Assembly (NCBI GenBank): GCA_002353825.1
Contig: DEKJ01000003.1
Span: 92,316 to 156,315 of the forward strand
Length of the DNA stretch: 64,000 nucleotides
DNA from: Prevotella sp. UBA2725
GTDB taxonomy: Bacteria > Bacteroidota > Bacteroidia > Bacteroidales > Bacteroidaceae
Direction of reading: 5' to 3'
This document shows, in pieces, positions 17,034 through 26,631 of the stretch (position 1 is the stretch's first letter; the number at the start of each line of letters is the position of its first letter). Position numbers and translations under genes: made by a program. The notes below the pieces were generated by a model. The model ran no database searches, was not told where the DNA came from, and saw nothing but the letters and a program-made list of their open reading frames with translations.

Positions 17034-17978
17034 TTATCTCGTAGATGCATCGAATATCTTCGTGATCGCCTCCTTGTCCTTTTGTATCTGCGCAGCAAGG
17101 GCTTCGATGGAATCGAACTTTATGTCGTCTCGAATGCGCTTGATGAACTGTACACTGAGGGGTTTGCCATAGAGGCAGCCGTGGAAATTGAAGATGTTGG
17201 TCTCGAGGGATAGCTTTGTGCCGCCGTAGGTCGGTCGCGTACCGATATCCATCATTGCCGGCATGAGTCGCTGATGATCGTCTATGGATGCCTTGACAGC
17301 GTAGACCCCACCTTTGGGAATGAGCAGTCCGCTGTCGCCCGTGTCGAGGTTTGCTGTGGGAAAACCGAGCTTACGGCCCTGCTGGAAGCCTTTGACGACG
17401 GTGCCTGAGAGCTCGTAGGGTCGACCGAGACATCGTGCCGCCATCTCTACTTCGCCGCCTTCCAAGAAAGAACGGGTGAGGGAGGAACTGACCTTGATGT
17501 CGCCCACAGAGAAAGGTGTGGACTGCATGACCTTGATGCCCATCTCCTTGCCGTAGCCGACATAATCGTCGAAGCCTTCGGCGCGATTGTGACCGAATCG
17601 GTTGTCGTAGCCGATGATGAGCTCGCGCACGTTGAGCTTGTCGTGAAGGATCTGCTGCATGAAGTCGTGGGCAGAGAGCCCCGCCATCTCCTTCGTGAAA
17701 TGGAGTACCGCCACGTTGTCTACGCCCGTGAGCGAGAGCAACTGCAGTTTACGCTCGAGCGTTGTGAGCAGTCGCGGCTGATAGTCTTGGCTGAGCACCT
17801 GTCGCGGATGGCGGTCAAAGGTGATCACCAAAGACTGCAGACCCGCCTTGCGTGCCTCCTCCATGACGTTGGCTATCAAGAACTGATGGCCGCGGTGCAC
17901 GCCATCGAAGAACCCGATTGTTGCCACGCAAGGGCGGAGGTCATCGTTTAAAGTTTTAAAGACATCGTTATCTGTCAT
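17034..17978 (-). CDS. ribF: Bifunctional riboflavin kinase / FAD synthetase
   Basis: Makes FMN from riboflavin and then FAD, in the cytoplasm. At 314 residues it is the normal bifunctional size. The N-terminal nucleotidyltransferase half (about 1-170) has ATIGFFDGVHRGHQFLI, the HxGH-type motif, and IIGYDNRFGHNRAEG. The C-terminal kinase half (about 180-310) has GTVVKGFQQGRKLGFPTANL (flavin and ATP site) and YGGTKLSLETNIFNF with the catalytic glutamate. No FMN riboswitch is seen upstream. The 131-bp inverted-repeat element follows the stop. Confidence 0.95.
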   Translation of the reverse strand: MTDNDVFKTLNDDLRPCVATIGFFDGVHRGHQFLIANVMEEARKAGLQSLVITFDRHPRQVLSQDYQPRLLTTLERKLQLLSLTGVDNVAVLHFTKEMAGLSAHDFMQQILHDKLNVRELIIGYDNRFGHNRAEGFDDYVGYGKEMGIKVMQSTPFSVGDIKVSSSLTRSFLEGGEVEMAARCLGRPYELSGTVVKGFQQGRKLGFPTANLDTGDSGLLIPKGGVYAVKASIDDHQRLMPAMMDIGTRPTYGGTKLSLETNIFNFHGCLYGKPLSVQFIKRIRDDIKFDSIEALAAQIQKDKEAITKIFDASTR

Positions 17979-18006
17979 CTATCTTTTTCTTTATGGGGTG
18001 GGCTTT

Positions 18007-18035
18007 CGACGCCCTAAAGGGCGACGCACAGAACT
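18007..18035 (-). repeat. 29-bp palindromic repeat, copy 1
   Basis: On the minus strand it reads AGTTCTGTGCGTCGCC, then a TTTA-centred hairpin completing GGCGTCG. A second copy with compensating stem changes (C/G to G/C) lies at 36766-36794. Paired changes across the stem suggest that the hairpin, not the sequence, is kept. Confidence 0.75.
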
Positions 18036-18052
18036 GCAGGTCACCATCACAG

Positions 18053-18122
18053 CAACTCCTATCTCCTATCTCCTAACTCCTATCTCCTAACTCCTAACTC
18101 CTATCTCCTAACTCCTAACTCT
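18053..18122 (+). repeat. Heptad repeat array, ten units, over the Ca2+ ATPase stop
   Basis: Ten perfect-phase 7-base units mixing TAACTCC and TATCTCC (first unit CAACTCC, last TAACTCT). The last four residues (RVRS) and the stop of the P-type ATPase gene are read from the two distal units. Confidence 0.9.
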
Positions 18123-20693
18123 CTTGAAAAGCCTGTACAGCTCTCCGCCTCCGAGCACAAGCACGCCCGTCGACACGATGATTGCCATCCACTCAGTGAA
18201 GCTCAGTGGGAGGGTGCGGAACATACGGCCACCGAAGGTCACGATGATCCACTGTCCGATGAAGGTCAGGACAAGCACGAGGATGAGGCCACGGTCACGC
18301 CAGAAATGGCGGAAGGCACTGTAGCTGCTTCCGAGACACTTCGCGTTGAAGAGGTTCCAGAACTGCAGCATGACGAAGGTCGTGAAGAACATCGTCAGCT
18401 CATGCACGTCAATGATGCTTCCTTGACCATGGCGCTCACACCAGATAAGGAAGACGAACATGATGGCGAAGAAGAACAGGCCCATGCCTATGATGCCACG
18501 CGCCATCGGCTTTGTGATGATGAAGTCGGAGGGCTTACGCGGCTTGTCGTGCATCACCTCATGCGATGGAGGCAGTGAAGCGAGTGCGAGAGCTGCGAAG
18601 GTGTCCATGATGAGGTTGACCCAGAGAATCTGCGTCACAGTGAGCGGCATCTCCGTGCCGATGATGGAGCCACCGAGCACGAGGAGCAACGCCGAGACGT
18701 TGACGACGAGCTGGAAGAAGAGGAACCGCTGGATGTTCTTATAGAGCGAGCGACCCCACATCACAGCTGAGGCGATGGACGAGAACGAGTCGTCGAGGAT
18801 CGTGATATCCGAAGCCTGCTTAGCTACCGAGGTACCGGAGCCGAGCGAGAGGCCGACATGCGCATAGTTGAGTGCCGGTGCGTCGTTGGTGCCGTCGCCT
18901 GTCACTGCCACTACCTCACCGTGCTTCTGCAGCATCTCCACGAGGCGTTGCTTGTCGCTCGGCCGTGCACGGCTCATCACGTCGATGTCCTCACAGAGCG
19001 CGTAGGCATCCTCATCGGAGAGTGCTGCCCATTCGGGACCCGTGATGGCCTTGCCGCCTTTAAGACCTATCTGTCGGCCGATCTCGAGAGCTGTGGCCGT
19101 CGTATCACCCGTGACGATCTTCACGCGGATACCTGCTGTGCGACATTCCTCCACAGCCTCGGGCACCTCCTCGCGCACGGGGTCGCTGATGGCGCAGACA
19201 CCTTGCAGCGAGAGGTTCGTTGCCTTACCTTCGGCAAGCGCCTGTGTGAGGTCGCCTTCACCATAGGCAAACGCTAATGTGCGCATGGCTTTATGCTGAT
19301 AGTCGAGCAGCACCTGCTCGCATGCCTCACGGTTCTCAGAACAGCAGTCGCAGAGGTTGAGGATGATCTCCGGCGCACCTTTGACGAAGGTCAGCGTGCG
19401 GCCATTGACTGTAGCAGCTGTCGCCATGAGCTTCCGCTCCGTGGAGAACGGCAACTGGTTAAGTGTGGGGTTGGCAGCGCGCAATGAAAGATAGTCGTTG
19501 TCCTTGTCTTTCAGCCAGAGCAGCAGGGCGCCTTCCGTAGGGTTGCCCACGACCTTGTCATCGTCGAGCTCCGCTGTGGAGTTCACCGCCATGGCGATGT
19601 CGAGCAGTTTCTGCTTGTCGGCATCAGCCTCTACCTCCGGCGTGAGGTAGACGTCGCCCACACGCATCTTGTTCTGCGTGAGTGTGCCCGTCTTATCCGT
19701 ACAGATGACGGTCACAGCCCCCATCGTCTCCGAAGCCTGGAGCTTGCGCACGAGGTTATGACTCTTGAGCATGCGCCGCATGTTCAAGGCCAAGGCGAGG
19801 TTCACAGCCATCGGCAGGCCCTCAGGCACTGTCATGACGATGAGCGTCACAGCCATCATGAAATAGTTGAGCACCACCTGTGCCATACCCAAATAGTTGT
19901 TTGTATGCCACAGGTCGTTCGTCAGGATATCGTGAACGAGGAAGATAACAAAGGCTGCGATAGCAACAGTGAAGCCGACCTTCGAGATGAGCGAGGCGAG
20001 CTTGCCAAGCTGAATGTTGAGCGGTGTCTTTGTGTGCGTGGCTTCCGTCGACTGACGAGCCACCTTGCCGATCTCCGTGTTGTCACCGATCTTTTCAACG
20101 ATGGCCTCACCGTGTCCGTTCATCACCATCGTGGAGCGGAGGATGATATTAGCGGGATAGGCGGCACTGTGCTTGCCTTTATCTTCTGCATCGAGGCTCT
20201 TCGTCGTCAAAGGCTCACCCGTGAGCGCCGACTCGTCTACTTGCAGGTTGACGGCACTGAGGAGACGGGCATCAGCGGGAATCTCATCACCGACTTCCAC
20301 GAGGATGATGTCTCCCACGACGACCTCGCGCCGCGGAATCTCCATCACCTTGCCATCGCGCCGCACCTTCACGGGCTGGTCATCGTTCATTGCCGTGAGG
20401 ACGTCGAACTTCTTCGCAGCGTCCACCTCGAAATAAAAACCTACGGTTGTAGCGAGGAAGATGGCGAGGAAGATACCGAGCGTCTCCATGAAGTCGTTGT
20501 TGACAAAGGCAAGAACGAGCGAGACGGCTGCTGCAACGAGCAGAATCTCTATGATAGGATCGCGGTATTTGTCGAGATAGAGTTTCCAAAGAGAGGCCTT
20601 CTTTGGAGGAGTGAGTACATTCTCTCCATACTTGTTGCGTGAGGCTGTTACTTGCTCACGATTTAAACCTTCGCGGTTGGTCTTTTCTGTCAT
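18108..20693 (-). CDS. Calcium-translocating P-type ATPase (PMCA-like)
   Basis: An 861-residue type II P-type ATPase that exports cations, most likely Ca2+. The phosphorylated aspartate is D333 in CTDKTGTLTQNK. PEGLPMAVNLALALN marks TM4, with the ion-site glutamate. VTGDGTNDAPALNYAHVGL is the hinge motif, and VNLIMDTFAALALASLPPS is TM6 with the N/D pair of PMCA-type pumps. The N-terminal cation ATPase domain and ten or so membrane segments are seen. Na+/K+ or Mn2+ transport is less likely but not excluded. It has its own promoter, divergent from the RND operon. The C-terminal four residues come from a heptad repeat. Confidence 0.93.
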   Translation of the reverse strand: MTEKTNREGLNREQVTASRNKYGENVLTPPKKASLWKLYLDKYRDPIIEILLVAAAVSLVLAFVNNDFMETLGIFLAIFLATTVGFYFEVDAAKKFDVLTAMNDDQPVKVRRDGKVMEIPRREVVVGDIILVEVGDEIPADARLLSAVNLQVDESALTGEPLTTKSLDAEDKGKHSAAYPANIILRSTMVMNGHGEAIVEKIGDNTEIGKVARQSTEATHTKTPLNIQLGKLASLISKVGFTVAIAAFVIFLVHDILTNDLWHTNNYLGMAQVVLNYFMMAVTLIVMTVPEGLPMAVNLALALNMRRMLKSHNLVRKLQASETMGAVTVICTDKTGTLTQNKMRVGDVYLTPEVEADADKQKLLDIAMAVNSTAELDDDKVVGNPTEGALLLWLKDKDNDYLSLRAANPTLNQLPFSTERKLMATAATVNGRTLTFVKGAPEIILNLCDCCSENREACEQVLLDYQHKAMRTLAFAYGEGDLTQALAEGKATNLSLQGVCAISDPVREEVPEAVEECRTAGIRVKIVTGDTTATALEIGRQIGLKGGKAITGPEWAALSDEDAYALCEDIDVMSRARPSDKQRLVEMLQKHGEVVAVTGDGTNDAPALNYAHVGLSLGSGTSVAKQASDITILDDSFSSIASAVMWGRSLYKNIQRFLFFQLVVNVSALLLVLGGSIIGTEMPLTVTQILWVNLIMDTFAALALASLPPSHEVMHDKPRKPSDFIITKPMARGIIGMGLFFFAIMFVFLIWCERHGQGSIIDVHELTMFFTTFVMLQFWNLFNAKCLGSSYSAFRHFWRDRGLILVLVLTFIGQWIIVTFGGRMFRTLPLSFTEWMAIIVSTGVLVLGGGELYRLFKRVRS

Positions 20694-20744
20694 GTTTTTG
20701 TATAAATGAGTGGGGGTGAATATTCCACATTATAATCCTATGTA

Positions 20745-20752
20745 CAAAGTTA
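20745..20752 (-). promoter_or_regulatory. -7 box for the Ca2+ ATPase gene
   Basis: TAACTTTG on the minus strand, about 50 bases before the ATG at 20693. The -33 element is not clear. Confidence 0.6.
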
Positions 20753-20796
20753 CATAAATTTAGAGCAATAATAGTTCGTTATCTATTAAATTTCAG

Positions 20797-20804
20797 TATC
20801 TTTG
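20797..20804 (+). promoter_or_regulatory. -7 box for the RND efflux operon
   Basis: TATCTTTG, 29 bases before the ATG at 20834. Its position shows that the TTG at 20810 is too close to the transcription start to be the translation start. Confidence 0.65.
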
Positions 20805-20833
20805 CGATATTGAACGTGAAATTTCAACATTTT

Positions 20834-21901
20834 ATGAGAAGAATAGGCTATTCTTTCTTGACGGCCATGCTTGTTGTGTTGAGCAGTTGTGGAAGCAAAC
20901 AAGCAAACAACGTCCAGAAACCAGTGAGAGTGAAAGTGCAGGAGGTAGGTGCCGTGCAGGTGAACGGTGAGAATGCCTACAGTGGTACAGTAGAGGAGGA
21001 GAGTGGCGTGAGCCTGAGTTTCCCCGTGGCAGGTACCATCCAGACGATGGCTGTCGATCAGGGACAGATGGTGAGTCGTGGACAACTTGTAGCTACGATT
21101 AATGCCACTGACCAGACAGGCGCCTTGCAATCGGCCCATGCCGTGACCCAGCAGGCGCGCCAGGCTTACCGTCAGGCACTCGACACCTACAACCGTTCGA
21201 AAGGCCTGCATAAGTCGGGTGTCATTTCCGATTCCAAATGGGTGCAGGCACAGACAGCTCTCGCTGAAGCCAGTGAGGCTGTGCGTTCTTCAGCAGCTTT
21301 GGAGACGATCGCGCGCAAAGGTGCGGGCGATACCCGCCTTACCGCGCCGTTCAACGGATATATCTCGGAGAAAGCTGCCGATGTGGGGCAGAATGTGCTG
21401 CCGGGCGTCATGGTGGCAAAGCTTGTTCATATCGACCGTGTGAAAATTTCTATCTCCGTGCCCGAGGATGAGGTGAACCAGATGCAGAAAGGCGAAATGA
21501 TGATGGTGCAATGCAGTGCCGTCGGGGGAGCTACATTCTATGGCAAGATCATAGAGAAAGGTGTGATGGCTGATCCTCTGAGCCGTACGTATGATGTCAA
21601 ATTGCTTGTGAATAATCCCGATCACAGACTTCTGCCGGGTATGATCTGTCAGGTCTATTCCCGTTTCTCTCGTGGTCAGATGAGTGTCTTCGTGCCCGCC
21701 AGTGTTGTGCAGATCAATCCCGATAATAAGATGTTCGTATGGATTGTGAAGAATGGCAAGGCTACGAAACGATATATCAACTTCCTCGGCGATACTTCTC
21801 AGGGTGTGCGTGTGAACGGAGGCCTGGAACCCGGCGACCAGCTTATCGTGGAAGGTCAACAGAAAGTGTCGGAAGGCACACGGTGTGAGATTATTAAATA
21901 G
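20834..21901 (+). CDS. RND efflux periplasmic adaptor, lipoprotein (membrane fusion protein)
   Basis: A 355-residue adaptor that links an inner-membrane RND pump to an outer-membrane channel. The start is MRRIGYSFLTAML; the lipobox VLSSC gives C19 as the lipid anchor. The domain order is typical: barrel-sandwich strands (GENAYSGTVEEESGV, VDQGQMVSRGQLVATI), an alpha-hairpin at about 85-155 rich in Q/A/R, then LTAPFNGYISEKAADVGQNV (lipoyl half) and beta-barrel strands VKISISVPEDEV. The RND pump gene follows after 26 bases. No TolC-like gene is in the operon, so an outer-membrane partner must be encoded elsewhere. Confidence 0.9.
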   Translation: MRRIGYSFLTAMLVVLSSCGSKQANNVQKPVRVKVQEVGAVQVNGENAYSGTVEEESGVSLSFPVAGTIQTMAVDQGQMVSRGQLVATINATDQTGALQSAHAVTQQARQAYRQALDTYNRSKGLHKSGVISDSKWVQAQTALAEASEAVRSSAALETIARKGAGDTRLTAPFNGYISEKAADVGQNVLPGVMVAKLVHIDRVKISISVPEDEVNQMQKGEMMMVQCSAVGGATFYGKIIEKGVMADPLSRTYDVKLLVNNPDHRLLPGMICQVYSRFSRGQMSVFVPASVVQINPDNKMFVWIVKNGKATKRYINFLGDTSQGVRVNGGLEPGDQLIVEGQQKVSEGTRCEIIK

Positions 21902-21927
21902 TATCGGTTAGGTAGAAGTTATCGATT

Positions 21928-24900
21928 ATGCAGAAGAAACACAGACCATTCCAAGAGATATGCTTGTATTACCGGCAGATTGTCATCTTGTTGGTGACGT
22001 GTCTGGTGGCGCTCGGAATCTATGGACTGGTGAATATCAATAAGAATGAGTTCCCCGACTATACTGTGCGCGAAGGTATCGTGGCAGCGGTCTATCCGGG
22101 TGCAACCTCGGAGGAGGTAGAGCAACAGGTGACGAAGCCGCTCGAGCGCTATATCTTCTCTTATAAAGAGGTGTTGAAGGAGAAGACTGTGAGTTATTCG
22201 CGCGATGGTATGGCCATCATCGTTGTGGAACTCAATGAGAATATCGAGGATAAGGATGAGTTCTGGTCAAAGTTCAAACATGGTGTGCAGACGTTCAAGA
22301 GTTCCAGCCTCCCAGTCGGCGTGCTTGCCGTACAGGTTCAGGACGACTTCGGTGATGTCTCCTCAGAGCTGATCTCACTGGAGAGTAAGGACAAGACCTA
22401 CCGTGAGCTGTGGCGCTATATGACGATCATCCAAGACTCGTTGCGCATGGTGCCGACCGTTGGTAAGATGAGTCTCACGGGTGCGCAGAATCCGCAGATA
22501 GACATCTATCTCGATGCGACGCGCCTGTCCCGATATGGCATCACTTATGTTGCTGTGGCCCAGGAGTTGGCAGGCAAAGGCTTCACGAGTACGGGCGGCA
22601 GGTTAGGCAATCGCTTCTACCGCAGTCCTATCCATGTGGACGAGAGTTTGAACACGCTCTACGATGTAGAGAATGCCGTCATCTATACGGATCCTCGCGG
22701 AAAGATTGTGCGACTGAAAGATGTGGCAACCGTGAAGCTCGAATACCCTGACCTGACGAAATATGTCACGGTGAACGGCACAAAGGCATTGCTGCTCTCC
22801 GTCACTAACAAAGAGGGCACAAACATCTCCACGATGGGAGCCGACATCAACAAGAAGCTTGATCATATCAAGGCAGATCTTCCGGCAGACGTACATATCA
22901 GTAAGATAACTGATCAGAAGCAAGTCGTCGACGATTCTATTTACGACTTCTTGCGGGAGCTGCTCATCGCCATCGTCTCCGTGTTGCTCGTTGTCGTGCT
23001 CATCATGCCGCGTCAGGTGGCAGCCGTGGCCGCAGCGACGATGCCTATCACGATCTTCATCTCGCTCGGATTGTTCTATATCTTCGGTCTGGAGCTGAAC
23101 ACCGTGACCTTGGCAGCCCTTATCATGACGTTGGGTATGATCGTGGACGATTCTATCGTGATTATCGATGGATATGTCAACAACCTCGCGGCGGGCATGC
23201 ACCGATGGGCGGCTGCCGTGGAGGCGACGAACCACTTCCTCAAGAGTATCTTCTCGGCAACGCTGTGTATCTCTATCACCTTCTTCCCATTCCTCGTCAC
23301 GATGACGGGTGTGATGCACGACTTCCTGAAGATGTTCCCATGGGCTATCACTATCGTGCTCTTCGTGAGTATGATTATCGCTCAGACGTTGCTGCCTATC
23401 CTGATGTACTTCGCTATCCGCAAGCCTATCGAGACGGGTGTGACGGTGAATGGCAAGAAAGCCTTCAATCTCCTCGATGTCATGCAGCGATTCTACAACA
23501 AGGCCATCGAGAAATGCTTTGCCCACTGGCGTGTGACGCTGGGTGCGGGCATTGGGAGCATCGCCATTGGCTGCCTTGTCTTCCTCTTGCTGCCTCAGAA
23601 GCTAATGCCTATTGCTCAGCGTGACCAGTTCGCCGTAGAGATCTTCATGCCGACGGGTACTACGGTGAAGGGCACGAACCTGCTCACCGATTCGTTGGAG
23701 CATATGATCCGTCGTATTCCGGGTGTAGTGTCCGTGGCTAACTTCCACGGCATGTCTTCTCCCCGATTCCAGACTACCTATGCACCGCAGATTCCGGGAG
23801 ATAACTTCGCACAGTTCATTGTGAACACAACGAGCAACGATGCTACGGAAAAGATTGTACTGGAGTGCAAAAAACGCTTCACGAATTATTTCCCTGAAGG
23901 TATCGTGAAGATCAAGCACCTCTCGTACAGTAAGGAGGAGAATCCGATCGAGGTGCGTATCACAGGTGACGACTTCACGGCACTGAACACGGCTGCGGAC
24001 AGTATTGAGAACCGGTTGCGGCATAGACAAGGCCTGGAGCTCGTGCGTACCGACTGGCGTGAGCCATTGGCTACGACGCGCATCAAACTCAACGAGGATG
24101 CTGCGGACCGTTTGGGATTGACGAACGCCTACGTGCAGATGAACCTCGCCCTGCGCTATTCGTCCGGCTTCCCCGTGGCTCAGATGTGGGATGGCGACTT
24201 TAGTGTGAAGACCGTCATCAAGTCATTGCACAGTGACTCGTCGACCGTCAACGACCTGCTCAATGAGCAGATACCGGTGCTCGGCGGCTTCCGCTCCGTG
24301 CCTTTGCGAGAGATCGCTACGGTGGAGAACAAGATGGAATACGGTCAGATTGTGCACCGCAATGGCTTGCGCACGATATCCGTTATTGCCGAGGTCGACC
24401 CACAATATAATGTGGAGCGCATGAATTCGTCGATCATGAAGGAAGTGGCATCGATGCATCTCCCCGAGGGTGTGCAGGTGAGCTACGGTGGTCAGTATGA
24501 GACTGATACGGAGCAGATTCCAAACATCTTCGCAGCATTGATCATTGCCGTGTGTATTATTTTCTTCGTCTTGATATGGCACTTCCGCAATGTGCGCGAG
24601 TCGTTTATCATGCTCGGCAGTCTGGCGCTCTGTATCTTCGGAGCCTCGGTGGGTATCTGGATGACGGGTATCGACGTGAGTCTGACGTGTATCCTCGGCT
24701 TCGTGTCGCTGATGGGTGTATTGGTCAGAAACGGTATTATCCTCTTCGACTATGCCCACGAGCTTTACAACACAAAGAACATGTCGATGCACGACAGTAT
24801 TCTCGAAGCTTCGAAGGAGCGCATGCGGCCTATCTTCCTCACGTCGGCTTGTGCCTCGGTGGGTGTGGTGCCAATGCTCCTCGGAGGCAGTTCACTGTGG

Positions 24901-25041
24901 ATGCCGATGGCAGCCGTCATCTTCCTCGGCACAATCTTCACGATGTTCTTCATCCTTACCGTCATGCCTGTTGCCTACTGGCGCTTCATGGAGGATCCGA
25001 AGGTGAAGCTCGCAAGAGATGTGGAGATGATGAAGGCGTAA
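21928..25041 (+). CDS. RND-family efflux transporter permease (AcrB/HAE1 type)
   Basis: A 1037-residue inner-membrane proton-driven exporter. The TM1 start is at 15-33 (IVILLVTCLVALGIYGLV). The large periplasmic loop includes PGATSEEVEQQVTKPLE, and the TM2-6 block lies at about 340-480. TM4 has the proton-relay region MTLGMIVDDSIVIIDGYVNNL (two Asp). A second loop and TM7-12 follow, including LGFVSLMGVLVRNGIILFDYAHEL and RMRPIFLTSACASVGVVPML. The size and DD motif fit hydrophobe/drug efflux (HAE) rather than heavy-metal CusA. Substrates cannot be named. It is co-transcribed with the adaptor. Confidence 0.93.
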   Translation: MQKKHRPFQEICLYYRQIVILLVTCLVALGIYGLVNINKNEFPDYTVREGIVAAVYPGATSEEVEQQVTKPLERYIFSYKEVLKEKTVSYSRDGMAIIVVELNENIEDKDEFWSKFKHGVQTFKSSSLPVGVLAVQVQDDFGDVSSELISLESKDKTYRELWRYMTIIQDSLRMVPTVGKMSLTGAQNPQIDIYLDATRLSRYGITYVAVAQELAGKGFTSTGGRLGNRFYRSPIHVDESLNTLYDVENAVIYTDPRGKIVRLKDVATVKLEYPDLTKYVTVNGTKALLLSVTNKEGTNISTMGADINKKLDHIKADLPADVHISKITDQKQVVDDSIYDFLRELLIAIVSVLLVVVLIMPRQVAAVAAATMPITIFISLGLFYIFGLELNTVTLAALIMTLGMIVDDSIVIIDGYVNNLAAGMHRWAAAVEATNHFLKSIFSATLCISITFFPFLVTMTGVMHDFLKMFPWAITIVLFVSMIIAQTLLPILMYFAIRKPIETGVTVNGKKAFNLLDVMQRFYNKAIEKCFAHWRVTLGAGIGSIAIGCLVFLLLPQKLMPIAQRDQFAVEIFMPTGTTVKGTNLLTDSLEHMIRRIPGVVSVANFHGMSSPRFQTTYAPQIPGDNFAQFIVNTTSNDATEKIVLECKKRFTNYFPEGIVKIKHLSYSKEENPIEVRITGDDFTALNTAADSIENRLRHRQGLELVRTDWREPLATTRIKLNEDAADRLGLTNAYVQMNLALRYSSGFPVAQMWDGDFSVKTVIKSLHSDSSTVNDLLNEQIPVLGGFRSVPLREIATVENKMEYGQIVHRNGLRTISVIAEVDPQYNVERMNSSIMKEVASMHLPEGVQVSYGGQYETDTEQIPNIFAALIIAVCIIFFVLIWHFRNVRESFIMLGSLALCIFGASVGIWMTGIDVSLTCILGFVSLMGVLVRNGIILFDYAHELYNTKNMSMHDSILEASKERMRPIFLTSACASVGVVPMLLGGSSLWMPMAAVIFLGTIFTMFFILTVMPVAYWRFMEDPKVKLARDVEMMKA

Positions 25042-25079
25042 ATAATGCTTTTGCGGTCGAATCTTTCGGCCGCAAAGCT

Positions 25080-26210
25080 CTATTTCATTAGGTGGTATGT
25101 TCCTCCTGCATATGCCTTTACGACACCTTTCATTTCCAATTGGAAAAGGAGGGCGGTGAGAGAACCGGCAGGGAGGCCGGTCTTCACAGCTATGACATCC
25201 TGGCGGAGGTCGTTGGTGGCTTGAAGAACATTGAAGATACGTTGCTCGTCGGCACTGAGGTTCGGGAAGAGCTGACGCTCGATGCCGTTGACACGAGCCT
25301 GCTCCAACGAAGCTTCATTTTGCCAGCCCATATCCTCCACAAAATCGGTAGCGGAGGTGATGAGGCCTGCTCCACAACTGCGGATGAGGTTGTTGCAGCC
25401 TTCACTGTAAGGTGCACCCACGGGACCGGGGAAAGCAAAGACATCGCGGTTATACTCTTTGGCGATGCGTGTTGTGATGAGCCCTCCGCCTTTGCGTGCA
25501 CTCTCCACGAGGATCGTGGCATCGCAGAGACCCGCTGTGATGCGGTTGCGTCGCACGAAGTTGAGCTTGTCGGGCTGCGTGCGCGTCATATACTCTGTGA
25601 TGAGCCCTCCGTGCGAGATCATCTCGTTGGCAGTGTCGCGGTGAGCCGGCGGATAAAGCGTGTCGAGACCGTGAGCCAGTACGGCAACGGTCTCCATGCC
25701 ATTGGCTAACGCCTCGCGATGGGCATGGATATCCACACCATAAGCCAGTCCACTGACGATGAGCGTGTCGGGCACGAGCTTGTGAAGGTCACGGACGAAG
25801 GTGCGGATGACGTCTTCGCCATAGCGCGTGCAGTGGCGGGTTCCGACGATGTCGATGATGTGGCGCGCATTGAGGTCGGCGTTGCCTTTGTAGAAAAGCA
25901 TCAAAGGGGCGTCGGGAGCCTCCTTGAGTCGTTTGGGATAATCAGCATCGTTGAGACATAGCATGCGCACGCCGTGAGCCTCTGCCCATGACAGTTCTTC
26001 CTCAGCGCGCGGCTTCATGACGTCGATGCTCGCCAAGTCTTCCAAGATACGCAGTGGCAGACCTTGGAACATCTTGCCAAGGTCGTGACGCTGCTCAATG
26101 ATCGCTGTGGCGGAGCCTAACTTGCGGTAGAGCTCCACCATCGTGTTGAGATGGAAATAACTGAGCCGCGTGAGGATGGCGGTGTTGAGAACTTCTTCCC
26201 TATTCTGCAT
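25080..26210 (-). CDS. dprA: DNA-processing protein DprA
   Basis: Loads RecA on incoming single-stranded DNA during natural transformation. The 376-residue protein has an N-terminal SAM/HhH-like region (LEDLASIDVMKPRAEEELSW) and the Rossmann core at about 105-295 with IVGTRHCTRYG, VSGLAYGVDIHAHREAL, VLAHGLDTLYPPAHR and RNRITAGLCDATILVES (the ssDNA/RecA face). A C-terminal winged helix (LQATNDLRQDVIAVKTGLPAG) matches the DML1-like domain. It overlaps the thioesterase gene by 11 bases and is the last gene of a three-gene operon (DUF2851, thioesterase, dprA). Confidence 0.95.
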   Translation of the reverse strand: MQNREEVLNTAILTRLSYFHLNTMVELYRKLGSATAIIEQRHDLGKMFQGLPLRILEDLASIDVMKPRAEEELSWAEAHGVRMLCLNDADYPKRLKEAPDAPLMLFYKGNADLNARHIIDIVGTRHCTRYGEDVIRTFVRDLHKLVPDTLIVSGLAYGVDIHAHREALANGMETVAVLAHGLDTLYPPAHRDTANEMISHGGLITEYMTRTQPDKLNFVRRNRITAGLCDATILVESARKGGGLITTRIAKEYNRDVFAFPGPVGAPYSEGCNNLIRSCGAGLITSATDFVEDMGWQNEASLEQARVNGIERQLFPNLSADEQRIFNVLQATNDLRQDVIAVKTGLPAGSLTALLFQLEMKGVVKAYAGGTYHLMK

Positions 26211-26631
26211 TTTCTTTATTAAACTTCTCTATGACGGGGAGAAAAGCGTTATCGTAGTCTTCGCTCTCACCGAGCTTGCCGTTGATGAGCATCACGAGCT
26301 CCACGTCGCCGTGGAAGCAGAGCTTCTCGTCGGCCTCGCGGTAGATGTCGTGACTGAAGATATAGCGCAGTCCTTCCTTGCGCACATTGACGCAGGAGAG
26401 CATGACATCATCGCAACGCAGCGGTGCCTTGAATTTCAAGGTCATACGTGCCACGACGGGGTCGACATGTTTCTCTTCATGCAACTTGGCATAGCTGATG
26501 CCGAGACTGTTGATGAACCGGTGGCGCGTATGCTCCGTGTAATGGAGGTAGTTGGCATTATTTACGATGCCTTCAATGTCACATTCGTAATCGCGCACTT
26601 CCATGCGTGTGGTGAAAAGATATTTCTTCAT
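26200..26631 (-). CDS. Acyl-CoA thioesterase, 4HBT hot-dog family (YbgC-like)
   Basis: A 143-residue hot-dog fold protein that hydrolyses short or aromatic acyl-CoA thioesters. The 4HBT signature is plain: RDYECDIEGIVNNANYLHY with the catalytic aspartate in CDIEG. The second strand set VARMTLKFKAPLRCDDVML and the final FHGDVELVMLINGK are typical. Its precise substrate is unknown. It overlaps DUF2851 by 4 bases (ATGA) and dprA by 11 bases, so the three are translated together. Confidence 0.9.
   Translation of the reverse strand: MKKYLFTTRMEVRDYECDIEGIVNNANYLHYTEHTRHRFINSLGISYAKLHEEKHVDPVVARMTLKFKAPLRCDDVMLSCVNVRKEGLRYIFSHDIYREADEKLCFHGDVELVMLINGKLGESEDYDNAFLPVIEKFNKENAE

Noticed and set aside
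20810..20833. TTG start for the RND adaptor
   Set aside because: It lies 6 bases after the -7 box, so it would be at or before the transcript start, and it spoils the lipoprotein signal.
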